Source: Amycolatopsis sp. NBRC 101858 (lineage in GTDB: Bacteria > Actinomycetota > Actinomycetes > Mycobacteriales > Pseudonocardiaceae). Taken from it: a DNA stretch of 64,000 nucleotides. Shown piece after piece: positions 10,093 through 18,231 of this stretch. The stretch's first letter is position 1. Each line of letters starts with the position of its first letter. Below the pieces are notes generated by a model. The model was not told the origin of the DNA. It saw only the letters and a program-made list of their open reading frames with translations, and made no database searches. Position numbers and translations under genes: made by a program. The stretch spans positions 1,752,681 to 1,816,680 of the forward strand of contig NZ_BSTD01000001.1 of the NCBI RefSeq assembly GCF_030269325.1, in the 5' to 3' direction.

Positions 10093-10770
10093 TCAACCAA
10101 CAAGACGCAGCCAAGCGTCAGCAAGAGCCCCATGCCCAGCCGGAGTCGGATGGATCCCATCGTCAGACCACCGTCCCGGATCCTCCCCCACCAGCGAACC
10201 AAACATCCGGTCCGCAGCAAGAAGCTGCGCACCGTACTCCCCGGCCAACTCCCGAACCACCCGGATCTTCGCGTCCAAATCAAAACGCCATTCCTCACGC
10301 ACAGCGTCATCGATGACCACAACCCGCTCCCCATCAACACCATGAAGAACCCGCTCGACCACACCCTTGACCGGCACCAGGAAAGGCTCGATGAGGACCA
10401 GTTCCGTCCCCCGGGACGCGAGCGGAGCGAGCAGCCGGTCATAACACGCCGCAAACTCCTCAACCGGAATCACCCGGCCACGCGGGTCCAACGTGTGCCA
10501 CCCCATGTCATTGACCCCGACGAGGATCGACACGACGTCCGGCTCAGCGTCGAGCACGTCGGCCTGCCACCGGGCCTCCAGATCCATCGCCTTGTCGCCG
10601 GCATGACCGCTGTTCAGCCAGGTCACCGGGCACCCGGGGTGCCGGAAGCACCACTCACCCGCGATCAGCAGCGGGTAGCCGCACCGGTCCTCGCCCGGGG
10701 GTCGCCAAAGGTCGGTGATCGAATCGCCGGTGAACATCACGGTGCTTCCGGGCTTCAGGTTGATCGTCAT
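10093..10770 (-). CDS. SGNH/GDSL-family hydrolase
   Basis: The 225-residue protein is a GDSL esterase/lipase. Block I GDSITD supplies the nucleophile Ser near residue 17, block III reads GVND and block V is DGIHPTPAGH with the Asp-His pair near residue 206. No signal peptide is visible, so it is probably cytoplasmic. Likely substrates are short acyl or acetyl esters. The coding strand is G- and T-rich, with many T-ending codons, unlike most neighbours. It converges with the MBOAT gene. Confidence 0.87.
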   Translation of the reverse strand: MTINLKPGSTVMFTGDSITDLWRPPGEDRCGYPLLIAGEWCFRHPGCPVTWLNSGHAGDKAMDLEARWQADVLDAEPDVVSILVGVNDMGWHTLDPRGRVIPVEEFAACYDRLLAPLASRGTELVLIEPFLVPVKGVVERVLHGVDGERVVVIDDAVREEWRFDLDAKIRVVRELAGEYGAQLLAADRMFGSLVGEDPGRWSDDGIHPTPAGHGALADAWLRLVG

Positions 10771-10865
10771 GTGCCGAGCGTCGCGCCCGCAACTGGCAGG
10801 GAACGCACACGCCGCTGGTTGCGACCTGGCAGCATGATCGGCGAACAGTCAGAAAGGCACCAGGG

Positions 10866-11219
10866 ATGACCGAGCTGTCCAGGGCACCGGGCGTGATCCC
10901 GTACGTCGACCACCACGACGGCCCCCGCCGCCTGCTCGCGCTCGAAATCCCCCACCTCGGCCACACCGTCCGCGCCTACGCCCCCATCGCGAGCATCGAC
11001 GGCCGCCAGTACGTCGTCTCCTGGGGTTCGGTCTCCTTCGAGATCCCCGCCGATCGCAACGTCCACGTCAGCGTCCACCTGCACACGAACAGCGGCCGCG
11101 ACTACACGATCACCCCGTTCGCCTCGACCATCGTGCCGCCGCACCCCGCGCCGGTCCGGCTGGTGGCCCAGTTCGCACCGAGCCACAGCCCCGAAGGCGC
11201 GCTCGTGCCCGTCGCCTGA
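10866..11219 (+). CDS. Hypothetical beta-rich protein
   Basis: This 117-residue protein has no recognised family. It has alternating hydrophobic strands (RLLALEIP, RAYAPIASI, YVVSWGSVSFEI, VHVSVHLH) suggesting a small beta sandwich. It lacks a signal peptide or membrane segment. The gene is divergent from the SGNH gene and its TGA overlaps the ATG of the histidine phosphatase gene by one base (TGATG), so the two are probably translationally coupled. Confidence 0.7.
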   Translation: MTELSRAPGVIPYVDHHDGPRRLLALEIPHLGHTVRAYAPIASIDGRQYVVSWGSVSFEIPADRNVHVSVHLHTNSGRDYTITPFASTIVPPHPAPVRLVAQFAPSHSPEGALVPVA

Positions 11220-11824
11220 TGCTCGCGACCCGGTTCCTCTTCCTCACCCGCCACGGCGAGGCGGCGCCCAACGGCGTGCTCACCGAAGCCGGGCAGCGGC
11301 AGGCGATCCTCCTCGGCCGGCGCCTGCGCGACGTGCCGGTCACGGCCATCCACCACGGCCCGCTCCCGCGCGCGAGCGAGACCGCCCAGCTGATGGCCGC
11401 CCAGCTGCCCGGGGTCGCCGTCCACGAAGAACGGGCCGCGGGCGACTTCGTCCCGTACCTGCCGATGCGCGAGGAACTCCCCGAGACTTCCGGGGACCTC
11501 CTGCTCGCGTTCGCCCGCCAGCACCCGCCGGCCGACGAAGAGCTCGCCGCCGAGGCCGAGCGCCGGTTCACCGGGCCCGTGCCGGCGGCCGAGCCGCGGT
11601 ACGACGTCGTCGTCACGCACAACTTCCTCGTCGGCTGGCTCGTGAGCGCCTCGCAGGACGCGCCGCGCTGGCGGTGGCTCGCGCTCAACCACGCCAACGC
11701 CGGGCTCACCGTCATCCGGTACTCGCCGGGCCGGCCGGCGGCGCTGCTGACCTACAACGACCTGAGCCACCTGCCCGCCGAGCTGCGCTGGACCGGCTTT
11801 CCGCCCGACTTCTACGTTCCGTAG
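11219..11824 (+). CDS. Histidine phosphatase family protein
   Basis: The 201-residue protein opens with the phosphohistidine motif LTRHGEAAPNG near residue 9. A second Arg is in GRRLRDVPV, an RASETAQL block follows, and a catalytic His lies in VVVTHNFLVGW near residue 129. It belongs to the phosphoglycerate-mutase-like superfamily of small phosphatases. The substrate is unknown. It is coupled to the hypothetical gene immediately upstream. Confidence 0.88.
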   Translation: MLATRFLFLTRHGEAAPNGVLTEAGQRQAILLGRRLRDVPVTAIHHGPLPRASETAQLMAAQLPGVAVHEERAAGDFVPYLPMREELPETSGDLLLAFARQHPPADEELAAEAERRFTGPVPAAEPRYDVVVTHNFLVGWLVSASQDAPRWRWLALNHANAGLTVIRYSPGRPAALLTYNDLSHLPAELRWTGFPPDFYVP

Positions 11825-11897
11825 CCGGCGAACGCGGAGCGTCGCAGCCGCCGAAAATGACTCTCGCCCGAATGGCCGAGCCTGACACGATGGCCGG

Positions 11898-12479
11898 ATG
11901 AGTCCCGTTCCGTCGCCCACGTCCGTTCGGCTGAGCGACTACCTCGCCGCGGACGACGTCGTCGATCACGAACACCCCTCGATCCGCGCCCGGGCCGGCG
12001 CCTTCCGCGAATCGGCTGAAGATCCCGTCGAGCGCGCGAAAGCCGCGTTCCTCTTCGTCCGGGACGAGGTCGAGCACGTGATCGACGCGGGCGATCCGCG
12101 CGTCACCTGGCGGGCGTCGGACGTCCTGCGCGAGCGCGTCGGGATCTGCCACGCGAAGGCGCACCTGCTCGCCGCTTTGCTGCGCGCACAAGGGATCCCG
12201 GCCGGGTTCTGCTACCAGGAGCTCTCCGCGCTGCACGGGCTGAATGCCGTGTACCTGCACGGCAGGTGGTCGCGCCTCGATGCCCGCGGCAACCGGACGG
12301 GTGCCGGTGGGGAGTTTTCGCTCGGCGAGGAGAAACTGGCCTGGCCGGTGGACTTCGCGCGCGGCGAACGTGATCACCCGGAGATCCACCCGGCGCCCGC
12401 ACCGGTCGTCGTCGATTTCCTGATGACCGCCGAACCCGGCCCGGGCTGGTACGAAAACGGCCTCCCGGCCGCCCTTTGA
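11898..12479 (+). CDS. Transglutaminase-like cysteine protease-fold protein
   Basis: The 193 residues match transglutaminase-like domains. The catalytic Cys is in RVGICHAKAHLLAALLR near residue 85, the His in SALHGLNAVYL near residue 113 and the Asp in RLDARG near residue 126. The protein is compact and lacks a signal peptide, so it is probably a cytoplasmic protease or amidase. Substrate unknown. Two stem-loops follow its stop codon. Confidence 0.85.
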   Translation: MSPVPSPTSVRLSDYLAADDVVDHEHPSIRARAGAFRESAEDPVERAKAAFLFVRDEVEHVIDAGDPRVTWRASDVLRERVGICHAKAHLLAALLRAQGIPAGFCYQELSALHGLNAVYLHGRWSRLDARGNRTGAGGEFSLGEEKLAWPVDFARGERDHPEIHPAPAPVVVDFLMTAEPGPGWYENGLPAAL

Positions 12480-12484
12480 GCCGG

Positions 12485-12534
12485 GTTTTCCGCGATTTTC
12501 GGAAAACTCGGCAACCTGGTTAATTATTGCCGAG
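12485..12534. terminator. Two adjoining perfect stem-loops
   Basis: GTTTTCCG (12485-12492) pairs with CGGAAAAC (12500-12507), and CTCGGCAA (12507-12514) pairs with TTGCCGAG (12527-12534). Both are perfect 8-bp stems that share one base. They lie directly after the transglutaminase-like gene in an AT-rich pocket and probably end its transcript. The rest of the 183-bp gap holds only a possible TAAAGT -10 at 12597-12602. Confidence 0.6.
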
Positions 12535-12662
12535 AGTGACGTCTGTCCGTCAGCACTGTCCCCCGAACTTCTTATTTCGCGGGTCCCGTCAGGCGCGTAA
12601 AGTGACTCCCCGCACTCGAACAGACACTTTGGGCATTCGTCCGTTCGGGTGGTCCGAGGGAG

Positions 12663-13676
12663 GTGAAGCAAGTGGCCGCGGATGGCGGATCCCGCCGCCG
12701 TACCCCACTGCAGGAGATCTTCTGGACCAGGACGAGCTTGCTCCTCACGGTGCTCGTCGTCGTCGCCGGCCTCAGCCTGTGGCTCGCCGGCCTGATGGAC
12801 CCCGGCACCGGGAAGAACCTGGTGACGTCGCTGGGCACCGGCACCCTGATCTCCGCGATCGTGGGGTTCGGCACCACGCTGATCACCGCCAGCGCTTCGC
12901 AGAAGGCGCTGGTGACCCCGGTGATCGAGGAAAGCCGGCGCGCGCTGGAAGACCTGAGCTCCGAATACCGCGCGCTGAACAAGGAGTTCTTCCCCACCGA
13001 CGTGTTCGAGGCGACCACCGACCCCGACCCCGCGTTCAACCGGGCGCTGATGGCCGACCTCGACGCGACCCGGCAGTACTTCTTCCGCGGCTTCTCCGGG
13101 CGGCACGCGGCCGCCCGCCTGCTGCTTTCCCGCACCGAGCGCGAACTCCGGGCCGTCATCGCCGACCCGCGCGACGCCGGCGCGATCAGCGGGCGCGCCC
13201 GCTACCTGCTGCGCCGCGAAGCCGGCGACGTCGACTCGGACCAGATCCAGACCCGGCTCGACGAAGAGATCCGGATCGGGCTCGTCGGCCTCTTCCTGGC
13301 GCGCAGCCGCTGCGCGCAGGTCGACATCACCGTGGTCGCCGACCCGCCGCTGGACCGGCTGGAGATGTTCGACGACAGCGTGTGGGTGTCGCTCTACAGC
13401 GACGTCCGCGGGGCCACGAAGCTGTACCCGCGGACCCTGCGGTTCACCGAAGGTTCCTTCCTCTACAACATGGAGCGCGCCGAGTTCGTGCGCGTCTCGC
13501 AGTCCCGGACCGGCCGCCACTTCCGCATCACGTCCGCGACGACGCGGACGGATTTCCTGGCGCTGTTCGAAAAGATCACCGGATCCCCCTTGTCCGAGGA
13601 GCAGTTCCGTGAGCTGGAAAGCAAGTTCCACGCCTTCCGCACGGAGTTCTCCGAAGTCGCCGAGCTAGGGAGCTGA
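12663..13676 (+). CDS. Membrane-anchored protein of unknown function (cassette gene 1)
   Basis: The 337-residue protein starts at a GTG after GAGGGAGG. Two probable membrane helices follow (about residues 23-41 and 50-72, with a glycine-rich GTGTLISAIVGFGTTLI segment). The rest is soluble: a helical stretch (EESRRALEDLSSEYRALNKEF) and a mixed alpha/beta domain ending ELESKFHAFRTEFSEVAEL. The segment RGFSGRHAAARLLL and the later SRTGRHFRI are basic and may bind nucleotide or nucleic acid; this is a guess. No known family is recognised. It ends 2 bp before the next gene, implying a transcriptional and translational unit. Confidence 0.8.
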   Translation: MKQVAADGGSRRRTPLQEIFWTRTSLLLTVLVVVAGLSLWLAGLMDPGTGKNLVTSLGTGTLISAIVGFGTTLITASASQKALVTPVIEESRRALEDLSSEYRALNKEFFPTDVFEATTDPDPAFNRALMADLDATRQYFFRGFSGRHAAARLLLSRTERELRAVIADPRDAGAISGRARYLLRREAGDVDSDQIQTRLDEEIRIGLVGLFLARSRCAQVDITVVADPPLDRLEMFDDSVWVSLYSDVRGATKLYPRTLRFTEGSFLYNMERAEFVRVSQSRTGRHFRITSATTRTDFLALFEKITGSPLSEEQFRELESKFHAFRTEFSEVAELGS

Positions 13677-13678
13677 CC

Positions 13679-14317
13679 TTGCTCACCCGCCTGTCCCCCC
13701 TGTCCGAACTGGCCACGCGCCTGCGCACGGCCCGGAACCCGCTCGCCGCCGACTGGCTCGCGGTCGACGAGTGGTTCCGCCCCTGGGCCGCCCAGTCCGG
13801 CCTGCGCGACGAACTGCGCTCGCAGCTTCGCACGCTCTCCACCGCGGAATCCGTGAAAGTACTGCGCTCGTCCCGGGAAACGACAACGCACTTCGCCTGG
13901 TGCCTGCTCGATTCGCCGTCCGACCCGTTTTCCTTCTGGCTGCACGAATACAAGGCGCAGGAGGACTGGCGGGAAGGCTACGCGGATTCCGTGCACAACC
14001 ACAGGTACCACTTCTGCACCACCATTCTCCGGGGTGACTACCGCCACGAGAAGTACGAGACGACGATCGACCCCGGCACCGGCTTGATCAATTCCGCGAG
14101 ACGGCGGCGCAGCACCGTCTGCGGCGCCGGGACCAGCATCACCATGCTGGCCGACGAATTCCACCGCATCCCCGAAGCGGCCGACGGCACGATGACGTTC
14201 CTGGTGAAATCACGCCCGGTGAGCAGCTTCAGCCTTTCTTTCGACCCCGCCACGGGAATCGGCCACCGTCACGTTCCGGTGGAGGTCCGATTGGGGGAAT
14301 TGGCCGACCGCATCTAG
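13679..14317 (+). CDS. Cupin-like putative metal-binding protein (cassette gene 2)
   Basis: Translation probably starts at the TTG 2 bp after gene 1, with GGGAG as Shine-Dalgarno sequence, giving 212 residues. A histidine-rich strand DSVHNHRYHFCTTILRGDY (about residues 103-121) followed by a histidine in LADEFHRIPEA (about 157-167) resembles the two metal-ligand motifs of cupins and cysteine-dioxygenase-like proteins. Beta strands continue into SFSLSFDPATGIGHRHVPVE. The enzymatic role is unknown. Coupling to the membrane protein suggests they act together. Confidence 0.75.
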   Translation: MLTRLSPLSELATRLRTARNPLAADWLAVDEWFRPWAAQSGLRDELRSQLRTLSTAESVKVLRSSRETTTHFAWCLLDSPSDPFSFWLHEYKAQEDWREGYADSVHNHRYHFCTTILRGDYRHEKYETTIDPGTGLINSARRRRSTVCGAGTSITMLADEFHRIPEAADGTMTFLVKSRPVSSFSLSFDPATGIGHRHVPVEVRLGELADRI

Positions 14318-14390
14318 CTACACACCGCCGTCAGCGGCGCTTACCATTACTCCACCCGTCTGAACACCACGGCCGGGATCGGAGAGGTGT

Positions 14391-15062
14391 ATGCGCACGC
14401 AGGAAAGCACGATCGACCATGTCATCGTCGACGCCGTCGAAAACCGGGTGCACCGGCTATGCCGCCGCTATGCCGAACGGCTGCCGTTCCACGGCTGGCA
14501 CCACGTGAGCTTCGTCCGCGCGAAGGCGGCCGGTTTCGCCGAGCACAACGGCGCCGACCGCGCCGTCGTCGAGGTCGCGGCACTGGTGCACGACGTCAAC
14601 TACCTGGTGCTCCGCAACTCGCCCGCGGCGGCGGGCCGGAGCCTGCGGCTGGAGATCCTCGCGGAGTGCGGGGTCCCTGGCGACGTGGCGCGCTGGATCG
14701 ACGGCATCATCGACGAGGCCGAAATGGCCACGCGCGGCCGTGACATTTCGCTGGAGGCACAGGCGTTGAGCGACGCGGACACGCTGTTCAAGGCGCTGCC
14801 GGTGACGCCGGTGGTGCTCGCGCACCGGTACCTGCGCGAGAACGGGCTGAGCCTGCGCGAGCTGGCGCACAAGATCGTCGGCGAGCAGTGCGACGTCCAC
14901 GACGAGGGGTACTACTTCTACAACCCCGAGGCGGCGGCGACGTACTCGCGCTGGGCGATGGCGAACCTCCAGCTGTGGCAGTGCATCAAGGAGGCGGTCG
15001 ACGACCCGACGGTGGCCGAGCTGCTGGACGCGGTCCACGCCGTCGACGCGCTGGCGTCCTAG
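14391..15062 (+). CDS. HD-domain phosphohydrolase-like protein (cassette gene 3)
   Basis: The 223-residue protein has an HD-type metal site: H in FHGWHHVSFV near residue 36, the HD pair in ALVHDVNYL near residue 65, and a later Asp in LSDADTLFKAL. HD enzymes hydrolyse phosphate esters, often of nucleotides. A GGAGAGG ribosome binding site precedes the ATG. It lies 73 bp after cassette gene 2 on the same strand. Its stop codon overlaps that of the convergent aldolase by 4 bp. Confidence 0.85.
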   Translation: MRTQESTIDHVIVDAVENRVHRLCRRYAERLPFHGWHHVSFVRAKAAGFAEHNGADRAVVEVAALVHDVNYLVLRNSPAAAGRSLRLEILAECGVPGDVARWIDGIIDEAEMATRGRDISLEAQALSDADTLFKALPVTPVVLAHRYLRENGLSLRELAHKIVGEQCDVHDEGYYFYNPEAAATYSRWAMANLQLWQCIKEAVDDPTVAELLDAVHAVDALAS

Positions 15063-15709
15063 CTCTGGCCGTACCCCCGGAGCCGGTCGACGACGTTGGC
15101 CACCTCGGGTGGCGGCAGCAGGCTCGGCCGGCCGGCGCTCTGCGCGAGCAGCCAGACGCGGCAGGCCCACTCGAGCTGCTGGGCCCGTTGGTAGGCGGCC
15201 TCGAGGCCGTCGCCGTAGGTGAGGGTGCCGTGGTTGGCCATCAGGCAGCCGCGGCGCCCGTCCAGGGCGTCGAGGACGGCCGCGGCGAGCTCGGGGGTGC
15301 CGTACGTGGCGTAGCGCGCGACACGCACGGAGGGGCCGATCGTGGCGAGGATGTAGTGGATCGGCGGCACCTCGCGCACGAGGGTCGAGACGGCGGTGGC
15401 GTGCGGCGAGTGCGTGTGGACGACGGCGGTGACGGGCTCGCGGTCGGGATCGCGCACGTCCCAGTAGACCGACAGGTGCATCGGCAGTTCACTGGTCGGC
15501 TTGAGCGAGCCGTCGACGACCTGGCCGCCGAGGTCGACGACGGCGACATCGCCCGGGGTCATGCTGGAGTAGGGGACGCCGGTCGGGGTGACGGCGACGA
15601 GGTCCCCGGCCCGCACGGAGACGTTCCCGGAAGTCCCGACGACGAGGCCGTCTCCGACCATCCGGCGCGCGTAGGCGCACACGGCGGCCCGCTCGGTCTC
15701 GAGGATCAT
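15059..15709 (-). CDS. Class II aldolase/adducin-family protein
   Basis: Starting at the ATG preceded by GGGAC gives 216 residues. TSGNVSVR near residue 26 and SSMTPGDV form the substrate-binding part. AVVHTHSPHATA carries the zinc His-x-His and CLMANHGTLTYG the third His. The family includes L-fuculose-phosphate and L-ribulose-phosphate aldolases and epimerases; the sugar cannot be assigned. It converges with the HD gene. Confidence 0.88.
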   Translation of the reverse strand: MILETERAAVCAYARRMVGDGLVVGTSGNVSVRAGDLVAVTPTGVPYSSMTPGDVAVVDLGGQVVDGSLKPTSELPMHLSVYWDVRDPDREPVTAVVHTHSPHATAVSTLVREVPPIHYILATIGPSVRVARYATYGTPELAAAVLDALDGRRGCLMANHGTLTYGDGLEAAYQRAQQLEWACRVWLLAQSAGRPSLLPPPEVANVVDRLRGYGQS

Positions 15710-15811
15710 GCGCGGGTCCCGTCGTCTCGTGGGTGATCGGCAGCTGAGCTGAACACTGCCAGCCACCCACGAGCTTCGGCCACCTCCCCGGCCGGGGGAT
15801 TTATCCGGGTT

Positions 15812-15854
15812 CGAAAAATGGCCCGGCGCCCCTCGAAGATCCGAGGGGCGCCGG
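15812..15854 (-). terminator. Rho-independent terminator of the coiled-coil protein gene
   Basis: CCGGCGCCCCTCG (15823-15835) and CGAGGGGCGCCGG (15842-15854) form a perfect 13-bp stem with a 6-nt loop. Read on the minus strand the stem is followed by CATTTTTCGA, a T tract. It lies 14 bp past the stop of the coiled-coil gene. Confidence 0.88.
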
Positions 15855-15867
15855 CGTCTGGGGAAGG

Positions 15868-16848
15868 TCAGGCCTTCGCCGGTGCAGCGGGCGGAGCAGC
15901 CGGGGCCTTCGCCTGCGCGGCGGGAGCCGCCGGAGTCTTCCCGGCAGTGGCAGGAGCAGGAGCCTTCCCGGCAGCGGGAGCGGCGGGAGCCTTCGCGGCA
16001 GGAGCTGGAGCCGGCTTGCGGTCCCCGTTCCCGGCCGCCGGAGCCTCCTCCACCGGTGCCAGCAGCCGCATGGCTTCCTGGACCGCCACGTCCGTCGCCG
16101 CGATCCGCTCGGCGACCTTCGTCCGCAGGTCCAAAGCCAGCTTGCGGTTCTGATCCGCCGTCGCCTGCGAAGCCCGGGCCGACTCCAACGCCGCCTCGGT
16201 CTCCTGCTTCTTCTTCGCGTGCTCCTCGTCGAACGACTTCTTCCGCGCCGCCAGCTCGTCCGCCGCGACCCGGTCCGCCTCCGCACGGGCCTCCGCCGCG
16301 GCCGCCTCGGCCGCCGCGTCCGCTTCCTTGCGGGCCCGCTCGGCCGCCGCGGCCAGCTCGACCCGCTTCGCGCCCGCCGCCGCGTTCAGCTTCTCGATCT
16401 CGCCCTTCGCCTCCGACTTCAGGCGGGCACGCTCCTCTTCCGCGTCCTTCGCCAGCTTGTCGGCCGTGCGGCGGGTCTCGTGCGCGTACTTGTCCGCCTG
16501 TTCGCGCGTGGACGCCGCGTCGGCCTCCGCCGCCGCTCGCAGGTCGGCGATCTCCTCCTCGGCGAGCTGCATCATCATCCGGACGCGCTCGGCCATCGCG
16601 CCGGCGCCGGACGGGCTGGCGCTCATCCGCGCGAGGGCGGCCTTCGTCTCCGCCAGCTCTTTCTGCGCGTACGCGAGCGCCTTCGAAAGATCCGACGCCG
16701 TCGCGGCGGACTCGTCGCGGCTGCGCGCCGCGTCGCGGACCTCCTTGGTCAGCTCGGCGAGACGCTCGTCGACCTGACGCTGGTTGTAGCCGCGGACACC
16801 CACGGCGAATGTCTTCGAGGTGGACTGGGACTTCTCAGGCGCGACCAT
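15868..16848 (-). CDS. DivIVA-like coiled-coil protein with Ala/Pro-rich tail
   Basis: The ATG preceded by AAGGTGG gives 326 residues. FAVGVRGYNQRQVDERLAEL near the N-terminus matches the GYxxxxVD motif by which DivIVA-family proteins begin. A long Ala/Glu/Lys/Arg-rich coiled coil spans residues 35-255, followed by an Ala-Pro-Lys low-complexity tail of about 60 residues. Such proteins in actinomycetes organise polar growth and the cytoskeleton (Scy, FilP and so-called cellulose-binding proteins). It is divergent from the first DUF445 gene. Confidence 0.83.
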   Translation of the reverse strand: MVAPEKSQSTSKTFAVGVRGYNQRQVDERLAELTKEVRDAARSRDESAATASDLSKALAYAQKELAETKAALARMSASPSGAGAMAERVRMMMQLAEEEIADLRAAAEADAASTREQADKYAHETRRTADKLAKDAEEERARLKSEAKGEIEKLNAAAGAKRVELAAAAERARKEADAAAEAAAAEARAEADRVAADELAARKKSFDEEHAKKKQETEAALESARASQATADQNRKLALDLRTKVAERIAATDVAVQEAMRLLAPVEEAPAAGNGDRKPAPAPAAKAPAAPAAGKAPAPATAGKTPAAPAAQAKAPAAPPAAPAKA

Positions 16849-16978
16849 GCGGGCCACCTTAATGAGCAAGGGACCTTCAGGACGTACCGCCAAACGGATG
16901 CATCACGAATTTGGGAACCCCCGGTAACACATGGCATTCTGACCTCCGTTGACCAGCGGTTGACGCGAGGAGGCCACT

Positions 16979-18208
16979 GTGGACGCACCGGCTGTCCTCG
17001 CGGACATCGGCGAGCACTGGCACGTCTACGCCACCATGCCGCTGATCGCCGCGTTGATCGGCTACCTGACCAAGCGCGTCGCCATCGAGATGATGTTCCG
17101 GCCCCTCGAGTTCACCGGCATCCGGCCGTTCCTCGGGTGGCAGGGCGTGATCCCGGCCAACTCGCGGCGGATGGCCACCACCGCCGTCGATCTGCTGACC
17201 CGCAACCTCGTCGACCCGCAGGAGATCTTCGCCCGGCTCGACCCGGAGGAAATGGTCAAAGAGCTCGAAGCTCCCCTGCTCAAGGCCGTCGAAGACGTCA
17301 CGCGCGAGGTCATGGAGACCCACCAGCCGCGCCTGTGGGAACTGCTGCCGGCGCGGGCGCAGCGGCTGCTCGTCGACCAGGTCCGCGCGCAGGCACCCGA
17401 GGTCGTCAAGCGGCTGCTGCGGGAGGTCTCGACCAACATCGACGACGTCCTCGACGTCAACGACATGCTCATCAACGCGATGGTCCGCGACAAGTCGCTG
17501 ACGTGCCGGCTCATCCGCGAGGTCGCCGCGCCCGAGTTCAAGTTCATCGCGCGCTCGGGCATCTGGTTCGGGTTCGTGATCGGGCTCGTCCAGTTCGTCG
17601 CCTGGGCGCTGACGAAGGAACCGCTGATCATGCCGATCTTCGGTTTCGTCACGGGCTTCGTCACGGACTGGCTCGCACTCAAGATGATCTTCTACCCGCG
17701 CGAGCCCCGCGGGTTCGGCTTCTTCCGCTGGCAGGGCATGTTCCAGAAGCGCCGCCAAGAGGTTGCCGCGGACTACGGCGCGCTGATCGCCGACGAGGTC
17801 CTCACCGTGCGGAACGTGATGGAGGCCGTGCTCACCGGGCCGCGCGCGGACAAGCTGTTCGCGCTGGTCACCCGCGAGGTGCAGCGGACGATCGACGCGC
17901 AGGCGAGCATCGCCAAGCCGCTCGTCGCGCTGACCATGGGCGGCAAGCAGTACCAGGAGATGAAACGCGCGGCGGCCGAGAAGGCCATCGCCTACCTCCC
18001 CGAAACGGTGAAACACGTCGAGAGCTACGCCACCGGCGCGCTCGACGTCCGCAACACGATCGTCGACAAGATGCAGCAGCTGACGCCGCTGGAGTTCGAA
18101 GGCATCCTGCGGCCGGCCTTCAAGCAGGACGAATGGAAGCTCATCGCGGTCGGTGCGGTCATCGGCGGGCTGGTGGGTGAACTCCAGGTGCTGCTCCTGC
18201 TGCACTGA
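16979..18208 (+). CDS. DUF445 membrane protein, copy 1
   Basis: The 409-residue protein belongs to DUF445. A membrane segment in MPLIAALIGYLTKRVAIEMM leads into FRPLEF and FLGWQGVIP. A long amphipathic helical middle follows, then a second membrane region (FGFVIGLVQFVAWALT, FVTGFVTDWLALKMIF) and a C-terminal glycine-rich helix (IAVGAVIGGLVGELQVLLLL). GTG start with GAGGAGG upstream. Biochemical function is unknown; the family includes B. subtilis YheB. Two close paralogues follow in tandem. Confidence 0.9.
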   Translation: MDAPAVLADIGEHWHVYATMPLIAALIGYLTKRVAIEMMFRPLEFTGIRPFLGWQGVIPANSRRMATTAVDLLTRNLVDPQEIFARLDPEEMVKELEAPLLKAVEDVTREVMETHQPRLWELLPARAQRLLVDQVRAQAPEVVKRLLREVSTNIDDVLDVNDMLINAMVRDKSLTCRLIREVAAPEFKFIARSGIWFGFVIGLVQFVAWALTKEPLIMPIFGFVTGFVTDWLALKMIFYPREPRGFGFFRWQGMFQKRRQEVAADYGALIADEVLTVRNVMEAVLTGPRADKLFALVTREVQRTIDAQASIAKPLVALTMGGKQYQEMKRAAAEKAIAYLPETVKHVESYATGALDVRNTIVDKMQQLTPLEFEGILRPAFKQDEWKLIAVGAVIGGLVGELQVLLLLH

Positions 18209-18231
18209 TCAAGGGCCGATAGCGTGCGCGA

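Noticed and set aside
8497..10770. MBOAT and SGNH genes as a PatA/PatB-type polysaccharide O-acetylation pair
   Set aside because: They are convergent, separated by a strong terminator, and the SGNH protein has no signal peptide, so cooperation is not supported.
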